The notes under the pieces were generated by a model that saw nothing but the letters and a program-made list of their open reading frames with translations, did not search any database and was not told the DNA's origin. A stretch of DNA of 64,000 bases from Paucibacter sp. DJ2R-2 (GTDB lineage Bacteria; Pseudomonadota; Gammaproteobacteria; Burkholderiales; Burkholderiaceae_C). Of this stretch, positions 1 to 5,776 are shown piece by piece. A program made the position numbers and the translations under genes. The stretch is taken from NCBI RefSeq assembly GCF_025717675.1, contig NZ_JAJIRT010000010.1, positions 1 to 64,000 of the forward strand. The letters are read 5' to 3'. Each line of letters opens with the position of its first letter. Position 1 is the first letter of the stretch.

Positions 1-80
1 ACTCGCCTTCGCCGACATTCACACGCCCAGAGTAGTGCGGGTGGTTGGGGATATCGGGTTATTGGACAGCCTCGTTAGCT
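1..80 (+). other. Tail of an upstream integron recombination site (partial)
   Basis: GTTAGCT at 74-80 matches the attC R' core GTTRRRY except for C at its sixth position, and it is the exact reverse complement of the AGCTAAC that opens the attC at 550. The first cassette gene starts 4 bases after it. The other half of this site is not recognisable within the window, so it may lie upstream. It could be the attC of a preceding cassette or an attI site. No integrase gene is in the window. Confidence 0.6.
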
Positions 81-83
81 GTC

Positions 84-548
84 ATGCAACTTTCAATCAC
101 GTACGAGCTGGTCGGGTCCGGCTGGTCAAAGTGCACCATCGAAGATGGAGAGGAATCGTGCAGCGTCTCGGCCTCGTATCTCTCGGATGCATTGGGGAAC
201 TTGGTTGTCGCCGCGTTTAGTGCACTCTCAGGATTTGCGTCCATTTCGTTCGGGTTCGACGAAGAGCCTGGCGAATACAGGTGGGTCATCGAACAGACTG
301 AACCCAATCAGATTCAAATTCAGATTCTGGAATTCGAGGATCTTTGGGGATGCAAGCCGAATGCAGATGGAAAGGTACTACTTTCGACCACTTGCCGCCC
401 ACTTGTATTTGCTGCTGCTGTGCAACGGGCTGCCGCTGCGGTTCTCGCTGAGCACGGCGAAGAGGGCTACCTAGGAAAGTGGATGGAACACCCATTTCCA
501 ATCCGTCAGCTGTCGCTACTCTCTGAACTTGTTGCGGCCAGAGAATGA
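84..548 (+). CDS. Integron cassette protein of unknown function
   Basis: This is a 154-residue acidic, soluble-looking protein with no signal peptide or membrane segment; I do not recognise its family. The ATG at 84 is preferred over in-frame upstream starts because cassette genes usually begin a few bases after the recombination point, here GTT at 74-76. No clear ribosome binding site precedes it. The stop codon at 546-548 lies immediately before the attC core at 550, the compact gene-attC layout typical of integron cassettes. Base composition is more balanced than in the core genes downstream, consistent with acquired DNA. Expression may depend on an upstream cassette promoter outside the window. 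Confidence 0.75.
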   Translation: MQLSITYELVGSGWSKCTIEDGEESCSVSASYLSDALGNLVVAAFSALSGFASISFGFDEEPGEYRWVIEQTEPNQIQIQILEFEDLWGCKPNADGKVLLSTTCRPLVFAAAVQRAAAAVLAEHGEEGYLGKWMEHPFPIRQLSLLSELVAARE

Positions 549-549
549 C

Positions 550-660
550 AGCTAACCGGTCGTTCGAGCCGACTCGCAACGGCTGGTCACTTCAGGCCCA
601 TATTTCATTCTGGGCCTTCCGTGCCCAGCCGTCGCTCGCGGCTCAACTTCAACGTTGGCT
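550..660 (+). repeat. attC recombination site of cassette 1
   Basis: The site opens with AGCTAAC (550-556) and closes with GTTGGCT (654-660), which pair with one G:T-type mismatch. Inside, CGTTCGAGCCGA near the left end and TCGCGGCTCAACTTCAACG near the right end resemble the L boxes of known attC sites. The centre carries a further inverted repeat, GGCCCA at 595-600 with TGGGCC at 611-616. Length 111 bp is within the attC range. Confidence 0.85.
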
Positions 661-702
661 GCACAATTTAGCCACTTCTCGACCCTCACGACCAAGGATT
701 CA

Positions 703-1104
703 ATGCAACTGCTTTCGCGATCAATTAAATGGGTGATGTTTGTAGCCGGCCTACTTACCTGCACCATGTTCTATGCGTTAGTCGCACCTGAGGCGGCACT
801 AGTCTCGAATTTCGGACAATCGCTCGATGGGCCGGTCGCACAGATCGTCGTCAGAAACTGGGGCGCGCTAATCGGTCTAGTAGGTGTTCTTCTCATCTAC
901 GGCGCGTTTCGGGAGGAGGCACGTACCGTCGCACTGCTGGTAGCTTGCTCCAGCAAACTGGTGTTCATCGCTCTTGTCCTCAGTCTAGGCCAGCCGTATC
1001 TTCAGTATCAAGCTGGCGTCGCCGTGGTCGTAGACACGATCATGGTCGTGCTGTTTGCTACATACCTCATTACTCAGCGACGTTCGGCACGCAGTTCTAC
1101 CTAA
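703..1104 (+). CDS. Integron cassette membrane protein of unknown function
   Basis: This is a 133-residue protein with about four hydrophobic segments (near residues 9-28, 48-65, 72-92 and 98-118) and a basic C-terminus (QRRSARSST), so probably a small inner-membrane protein; the family is not recognised. The ATG at 703 is chosen over a TTG start at 655 because AAGGA at 694-698 is a good ribosome binding site with proper spacing. The TAA stop at 1102-1104 is embedded in the R'' core of the following attC, the usual economy of cassettes. It is the second cassette of the array. Confidence 0.8.
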   Translation: MQLLSRSIKWVMFVAGLLTCTMFYALVAPEAALVSNFGQSLDGPVAQIVVRNWGALIGLVGVLLIYGAFREEARTVALLVACSSKLVFIALVLSLGQPYLQYQAGVAVVVDTIMVVLFATYLITQRRSARSST

Positions 1105-1212
1105 CCCTTCAGGCAACCGGTCTCTACACGGCTTGCTAGCATTTGGCCCGCCATTTCACTCTGGGCCAAATACTGCCAGTCCGTTCCGCGCTGGTTACTT
1201 CAAACGTTGAGC
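1099..1212 (+). repeat. attC recombination site of cassette 2
   Basis: ACCTAAC at 1099-1105 matches RYYYAAC exactly and GTTGAGC at 1206-1212 matches GTTRRRY exactly. Between them lies an inverted repeat (TTTGGCCC near 1142 with GGGCCAAA near 1163), giving the expected extrahelical fold. The region after 1212 has no further attC, so this seems to be the last site of the array. Confidence 0.85.
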
Positions 1213-1379
1213 TCTCCATCACAGGTGGAGCATCGGATGGAGTCGGATCGTCAAGCTAGTTGAGGGATTGTTTTCTTGCTGACCAAAGAGCTCGCGTCGG
1301 CTGCTCGGTCAGTGCTTTAGCCGGTCGCTGCAAGCACTAGGCCTTCCGCACCCCACCTGCTTCATTTCAAGGGCTACTC

Positions 1380-1766
1380 ATGCGTACTTCCATCTTGATG
1401 GTCGGTCTGGCAGTTGCAGCGCTGATCGCTTGCTCCACAGTTCAGCCACCCTCCAAGCCGCAGCCCTTGGAACTGGTCGGTACCTGGAAAGTCGACCTTC
1501 GCCCCACACCGGATGCAGACCCCTACTTTCAGGAGTTCGTGGTCAGCAAGGTGGAAGGCAAGACCTTCAGTGGGACGTTTTACGGCTCGCCGATCAGCCA
1601 TGGGCGCTTGAACACCGGCTGGGGCGCCGTGCGAATCGCGTTTGTCACCGCCGATGGCTCCGGCCCCTACAACCACTCCGCGGTGCTGTCGGGCGGGCGC
1701 CTGGAAGGGCTGACCCATTCCACCGGGCGAGACTTTCTGTCGTATTGGTCCGCGAGCAAGCAATAA
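1380..1766 (+). CDS. Small predicted lipoprotein of unknown function
   Basis: This is a 128-residue protein with an N-terminal lipoprotein signal: MRTS, a hydrophobic stretch, and the lipobox LIAC with Cys18 as the likely lipidated residue. The mature part (LVGTWKVDL...) looks like a small beta-rich domain of about 100 residues; the family is not recognised. AAGG about 8 bases ahead of the ATG could serve as ribosome binding site. It lies 167 bp after the last attC and has no attC behind it, so I treat it as lying just outside the array, although a degraded last cassette is possible. Confidence 0.65.
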   Translation: MRTSILMVGLAVAALIACSTVQPPSKPQPLELVGTWKVDLRPTPDADPYFQEFVVSKVEGKTFSGTFYGSPISHGRLNTGWGAVRIAFVTADGSGPYNHSAVLSGGRLEGLTHSTGRDFLSYWSASKQ

Positions 1767-2181
1767 GTAAACAGGTGGGGCGCTGCGTAGACGTCCTCAG
1801 TGGGCACGCCGTGAGGCTTGCCCGGCTTCCCGCTGGCGTGGCACAGGGCCGCTCGCGGATTCTTGCTCAGACTGGTCTGCTGAAGAGCCGGGCTGCACAG
1901 GCCTGAAGGTTCAGCCGCTATCACCGGCTCAGCCGCAGCCCTCGTCCCATCCACTCATTCATCGCCCGCGCTCATCTCTGGTGCGCTGCCGCCCCGAAAT
2001 GACGCTTGGTGCCTCCATTTGGTGCGCACTCTGCGGGCTTGGCCTGCGCCAATTTGGGCACTGTTCTTGCTGATCTGGTGCGTCTGGCCCTCCGATGGTG
2101 CGAAAGAGGCCAGGTCAAGAGACAGGCAAGCAAGCAATCCAGCAAGCAAGCAAGCAGAACAACCCCAACCCAGCCAGCCCG
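1767..2181. other. Intergenic region without a convincing gene
   Basis: 415 bp between the lipoprotein and the ammonium transporter. Short open frames on both strands have no ribosome binding site or recognisable family. I see no good sigma-54 (-24/-12) promoter, which might have been expected for an amt gene. The only obvious structure is the CAAG-rich repeat at its right end. Confidence 0.5.
2125..2157 (+). repeat. CAAG-type tetranucleotide repeat in the amt leader
   Basis: GCAAGCAAGCA is followed, after a short interruption, by AGCAAGCAAGCAAGCAG, ending about 25 bases before the ammonium transporter start. It lies in an untranslated leader if translation starts at 2182, or in a short in-frame extension if it starts at 2095. 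Copy number might vary by slippage. Confidence 0.6.
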
Positions 2182-3399
2182 ATGGACTCTTCCTCCCTTT
2201 CTTCACTCAAGCAGGGCGCGGACGCGCTTTTCATCTTGCTCGGCGCCATCATGGTGCTGGCCATGCACGCGGGCTTTGCCTTTCTGGAGCTGGGCACGGT
2301 GCGCAAGAAGAACCAGGTCAATGCCCTGGTCAAGATCCTGGTGGATTTCGCGGTGTCCACGGTGGCTTACTTTTTGGTGGGCTACACCGTGGCCTACGGC
2401 GTGCACTTCTTCACCGGGGCCGAAAGCCTGGCGGCGCGCAATGGCTATGAGCTGGTGAAGTTCTTCTTTCTGCTGACCTTTGCGGCGGCGATTCCGGCCA
2501 TCATTAGCGGCGGCATTGCCGAGCGGGCCCGCTTCGGCCCGCAGCTGGCAGCCACGGCCGTGATCGTGGGCCTGATCTACCCGCTGTTTGAGGGCGTGGT
2601 CTGGAACCAGGGCTTTGGTTTTCAGGCCTGGTTGAAGGCCCAGTTCGGCGCCGAGTTCCATGACTTCGCCGGCTCGGTGGTCGTGCATGCGGTGGGCGGC
2701 TGGATCGCGCTGGCCGCCGTGCTCTTGCTCGGCCCGCGCATGAACCGCTACCGCAAGGACGGCGCGATCAGCGCGCATCCGCCGTCCAGCATTCCCTTCC
2801 TGGCCCTGGGCGCCTGGGTGCTGGCGGTGGGCTGGTTCGGCTTCAATGTGATGAGCGCGCAGACCCTGGACAAGATCTCGGGCCTGGTGGCCGTCAACTC
2901 GCTGATGGCCATGGTGGGCGGCACCCTGGCCGCCGTGCTGGCCGGCCGCAACGACCCTGGCTTTGCCTACAACGGCCCGCTGGCCGGCTTGGTGGCCGTG
3001 TGCGCAGGTTCGGACGTGATGCACCCGCATGGCGCGCTGATCACGGGCGCGGTGGCCGGCTACATCTTCGTCAAGATGTTCACCCTGACGCAGAACCGCT
3101 GGAAGATCGACGATGTGCTGGGCGTTTGGCCTCTGCACGGCCTCTGCGGTGCCTGGGGCGGCATTGCCTGCGGCATCTTCGGCAGCCAGGCCGGCGGCGG
3201 CGTGGGCGGGGTGAGTTTCTGGTCGCAGCTGATCGGCACCCTGGCCGGCGTGGCCTGGGCCCTGGCCGGCGGCTTTGTGGTTTACGGCCTGCTCAAGCGC
3301 TTTGTCGGCCTGCGCCTGAGCCAGGAAGAAGAGTTCGACGGTGCCGACCTTTCTATCCACAAAATCGGTGCCACGCCGGAGCGCGAGGTCAGCTGGTAA
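2182..3399 (+). CDS. amt: Ammonium transporter (Amt/MEP/Rh family)
   Basis: The 405-residue polytopic membrane protein should conduct ammonium/ammonia across the inner membrane. The sequence carries Amt features: FLELGTVRKKNQVNALVK in the first helix region, the AIISGGIAERARF segment, the FAGSVVVHAVGGW helix, and DDVLGVWPLHGLCGAWGG with a conserved pore histidine. It starts directly at helix 1 with no separate signal peptide. The ATG at 2182 fits the family N-terminus; an in-frame ATG at 2095 would add a low-complexity KQAIQQASKQ tail. No glnK (PII) gene is adjacent, although amt is often paired with it. A hairpin after the gene may terminate it. Confidence 0.92.
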   Translation: MDSSSLSSLKQGADALFILLGAIMVLAMHAGFAFLELGTVRKKNQVNALVKILVDFAVSTVAYFLVGYTVAYGVHFFTGAESLAARNGYELVKFFFLLTFAAAIPAIISGGIAERARFGPQLAATAVIVGLIYPLFEGVVWNQGFGFQAWLKAQFGAEFHDFAGSVVVHAVGGWIALAAVLLLGPRMNRYRKDGAISAHPPSSIPFLALGAWVLAVGWFGFNVMSAQTLDKISGLVAVNSLMAMVGGTLAAVLAGRNDPGFAYNGPLAGLVAVCAGSDVMHPHGALITGAVAGYIFVKMFTLTQNRWKIDDVLGVWPLHGLCGAWGGIACGIFGSQAGGGVGGVSFWSQLIGTLAGVAWALAGGFVVYGLLKRFVGLRLSQEEEFDGADLSIHKIGATPEREVSW

Positions 3400-3440
3400 G
3401 CTCACGCCCAGCCTTCCAATTTGGCTCCAGTTCCTGTCTT

Positions 3441-3467
3441 CCACCGCCTTCGGGCGGTGGTGGCGTT
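3441..3467 (+). terminator. Probable rho-independent terminator after amt
   Basis: CCACCGCC (3441-3448), loop TTCG, GGCGGTGG (3453-3460), followed by a short T-rich run (TGGCGTTTT). It is a perfect 8-bp GC stem with a UUCG loop lying between amt and ribE. Confidence 0.7.
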
Positions 3468-3509
3468 TTGGGCCCAGGCTCTTTGTCTTCTTTCAGCACT
3501 TCATTCGCG

Positions 3510-4220
3510 ATGTTCACTGGCATTGTTCAAGCCGTGGCCCAGGTGGCCGCCCTGCAAGACCGCCCCGGTCTGCGCAGCTTCACCCTGCAGTTCCCGCCCG
3601 GCTTCTGCCAAGGCTTGGAGATCGGCGCCAGCGTCGCGTCAGACGGCGTCTGCCTGACCGTGACCGCGCTGGACGAGGCGGCCGACCGCGCCGACTTCGA
3701 TGTGATGCAGCAAAGCCTGAACCTCACCACCTTGGGCGCGCTGCAGTCGGGCAGCCGGCTCAATGTCGAGCGCGCCGCGCGTGACGGCGCCGAGATCGGC
3801 GGCCACCCGCTGTCCGGCCATGTCGATTTCATGGCCACGGTGCAGGCCATCCGCCAGCCCGAGAACAACCATGTCATCCGCATCGGCGTGCCCGCGCCTT
3901 GGATGCGCTACATCTTCGCCAAGGGTTACATCGCAGTGAACGGCGCCAGCCTGACCGTGGCCGAAGCCGGCCGCGAGCGCGATGGCTCGGGCTGGTTCGA
4001 GGTCTGGCTCATCCCCGAAACCCTGCGCATGACCACCTTCGCCGAAAAGGGTGTGGGCGCAGCCCTGCACATCGAGATCGAGCGCCAGACCCAAGTCATG
4101 GTGGACACGGTGCGTGCCGCTGTGGATGAGCGTTTGGGGCCGCTGCTGCCGGCGCTGGAGGCTTGGTTGGCCTCGCAAGGGCGGAGCATTGATGAATTGC
4201 CCGCACCCTTGAAGTTCTAG
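3510..4220 (+). CDS. ribE: Riboflavin synthase alpha subunit
   Basis: This is a 236-residue cytosolic enzyme that dismutates two 6,7-dimethyl-8-ribityllumazines to riboflavin. It begins with the hallmark MFTGIVQ. The family's two tandem lumazine-binding barrels are visible: the first with the GVCLTVTAL motif and a GGHPLSGHVD end, the second with a GASLTVAEA motif. Usual length for the family is about 200-220 residues; a short C-terminal extension accounts for the difference. No other rib gene is beside it, and I saw no FMN riboswitch in the 110 bp upstream. It converges with the eCIS block on the other strand. Confidence 0.95.
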   Translation: MFTGIVQAVAQVAALQDRPGLRSFTLQFPPGFCQGLEIGASVASDGVCLTVTALDEAADRADFDVMQQSLNLTTLGALQSGSRLNVERAARDGAEIGGHPLSGHVDFMATVQAIRQPENNHVIRIGVPAPWMRYIFAKGYIAVNGASLTVAEAGRERDGSGWFEVWLIPETLRMTTFAEKGVGAALHIEIERQTQVMVDTVRAAVDERLGPLLPALEAWLASQGRSIDELPAPLKF

Positions 4221-4253
4221 GCCTGTGACGGTGAAGGGTGCCTGATGATAGTT

Positions 4254-4283
4254 GGCTTGCACTCTTTTTCGTGCAATCAAGCC
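4254..4283. terminator. Hairpin between convergent ribE and eCIS cargo gene
   Basis: GGCTTG/CAAGCC outer arms and TTGCAC/GTGCAA inner arms enclose a TCTTTTTC loop. It sits in the 85-bp gap between two convergent genes, so it may act as a terminator. There is no classic U-tract after the stem, which lowers confidence. Confidence 0.4.
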
Positions 4284-4305
4284 GCAGGGGCGCGTGCACC
4301 CAAGT

Positions 4306-5385
4306 CTAAGTAATGCTCGCCCAGTGCGTCCTGACGAATTCCTGGATGATCGCTGGGAGATTTGAGAACACGAGTTTGGTGTTCACCTCGCCCTTCTTGA
4401 CGTGGGAGCCCCGTTCCTCCTTGGTCGGTTGCTTGTCGGCTATGTCTTCTCCGGAGCCCTCAAAGAAGTAATGAATCATCGGGCTGCCTTCTCGCGATAC
4501 ATGCGAGGTTGCGGTCGTCAGGTTCACGTGATAAGTCAAGCCGTTGATCGTCCAACTTTTCATCTTTGATCTGGTTTCCATGCCATCCAAGGCTTGTTGA
4601 AAGAGTTTGGCGTTGCTGCTGTCTTTTTGAAGTTGAGCAACCCTCCTTCCAATTCGAGCCAGGTTCTTCTCTCCATAAGTTTCCCTGTCAAGCCTGTCGC
4701 CAGTTTCGATAACCATGATGGCGACTTCTTCGACCTCTTCAGGGGTCATGACCCATTCGTCTTCTATCTCTTCCTCGTTCTCGTCATCATCCTCTCGCAT
4801 CATTCTTTGAATGCTTGCGTTGCTCGTGCTGAGCTGGGCCAGCGACGGAGGCTCGGCCTTGCTTGCGTTGCGCTGAGCTGCTTGTGCGCCCATACGATCC
4901 GCCTCGGCTTCGAGCCCCTTGTCATCGTTGATGGGCGTTCCCGTGCGCGTCAGCGTGTTTGGTTTTACACGCCCCTGCGCTTGCTGCACCACATGCCATG
5001 CCTCATGGGGCAAGTGCTTCTCCTGCCCCGGTGCCAGGTGAATGTCCTGCCCTTGCGCATAGGCATGGGCTTGCAGCGCCGCCGGCTTGCCGGAATTGCG
5101 GTGCACACGCACGCCAGACATGTCCTTGCCTGACAGCGACTCAATGCCCTGTCGCAGACCATCGGGCAGGCCGCCTCGCGATGGCGTCACATTCGCAGCC
5201 TCTCCCCCGCTGCGCAGTTGGGCCACCCGCTCACCTTGTTTCAACTGCCTTGGGCTGTCTGACCTGACCAGTGGCGCTTTGCCGCCATTCTGGGTCACGC
5301 TGTTGTCGGTGTCGGCGGCGGGGCAGCGCAGGGGGGCCGCCGGCTTGGTGGTGAACAGTTGGTGAACGGTTTGTTTGTTGCGCAT
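4306..5385 (-). CDS. DUF4157 (eCIS core domain) cargo protein with unknown C-terminal domain
   Basis: This is a 359-residue protein. Residues about 72-170 form a DUF4157 domain (the eCIS-associated core domain), with GLPDGLRQGIESLSG, a zinc-protease-like HEAWH at 127-131 and the EADRMG helix. DUF4157 is known as a marker of proteins loaded into eCIS particles. Ahead of it is the motif SPRQLKQGERVAQLRS (44-59). The remainder contains a very acidic stretch (DDDENEEEIEDEW, about 199-211) and about 150 residues of unknown fold, likely the effector part. Its DNA looks lower in GC than the N-terminal half, as in polymorphic toxins with exchanged C-termini. ATG 5385 has GGAG upstream. It is the last gene of the eCIS block, opposite end to the ART-like cargo. 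Confidence 0.85.
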   Translation of the reverse strand: MRNKQTVHQLFTTKPAAPLRCPAADTDNSVTQNGGKAPLVRSDSPRQLKQGERVAQLRSGGEAANVTPSRGGLPDGLRQGIESLSGKDMSGVRVHRNSGKPAALQAHAYAQGQDIHLAPGQEKHLPHEAWHVVQQAQGRVKPNTLTRTGTPINDDKGLEAEADRMGAQAAQRNASKAEPPSLAQLSTSNASIQRMMREDDDENEEEIEDEWVMTPEEVEEVAIMVIETGDRLDRETYGEKNLARIGRRVAQLQKDSSNAKLFQQALDGMETRSKMKSWTINGLTYHVNLTTATSHVSREGSPMIHYFFEGSGEDIADKQPTKEERGSHVKKGEVNTKLVFSNLPAIIQEFVRTHWASIT

Positions 5386-5449
5386 CGTGATTGCTCCAGA
5401 GAAGCACGGGCTGACTTGCGTCTTAGGCAGTCTCAAGCCAAGCTCGGAT

Positions 5450-5776
5450 TCATTTGGCCTGGCGCTTGGCTTCCTTGTTGGTCATGGGCGTCGGGCTGGC
5501 TTTCTTGATCGCTAGAGCCCTGGCCGAGGTTTCGTTCTGTTTCTTGCCCACACCTTTGGCAAGGTGCTTCTTCTTTTCCGGATCGTGATGCTTCTTGCCG
5601 CCGGCCAATTGGGCCACCGGACTGGCGCTCTGCAGCTGCGCGATCTGCGCCCCTTGCGCCGCCTGCCTCGGGCTGCTGGCGTCGGCGCTCAGCCCACCCG
5701 CATGGGCAGCGGCAGCCTGCAGCGGCGCAGCCGCGCGGACCGGGCTGCTGAGTCTTTGTTTGCCTGGGTTTGTCAT
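5450..5776 (-). CDS. Small basic protein, candidate eCIS cargo or accessory
   Basis: This is a 108-residue protein of unknown family. Residues 35-50 (SPRQAAQGAQIAQLQS) closely match residues 44-59 of the DUF4157 protein downstream, and a second VAQL follows at 54-57. The C-terminal half is rich in lysine (KKHHDPEKKKHLAKG, then KEAKRQAK). There is no signal peptide, membrane segment or DUF4157 domain. The ATG at 5776 overlaps the stop of the preceding membrane-protein gene as ATGA, which decides the start over an upstream in-frame ATG at 5845. Its position between a membrane protein and a DUF4157 cargo suggests cargo or a loading partner; this is inference. Confidence 0.65.
   Translation of the reverse strand: MTNPGKQRLSSPVRAAAPLQAAAAHAGGLSADASSPRQAAQGAQIAQLQSASPVAQLAGGKKHHDPEKKKHLAKGVGKKQNETSARALAIKKASPTPMTNKEAKRQAK

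Noticed and set aside
1955-2206. Small minus-strand gene upstream of amt
   Set aside because: No ribosome binding site and low-complexity translation from the CAAG repeat; it overlaps the amt start.
3400-3509. FMN riboswitch ahead of riboflavin synthase
   Set aside because: The 110 bp hold only a terminator-like hairpin; none of the conserved riboswitch boxes is seen.
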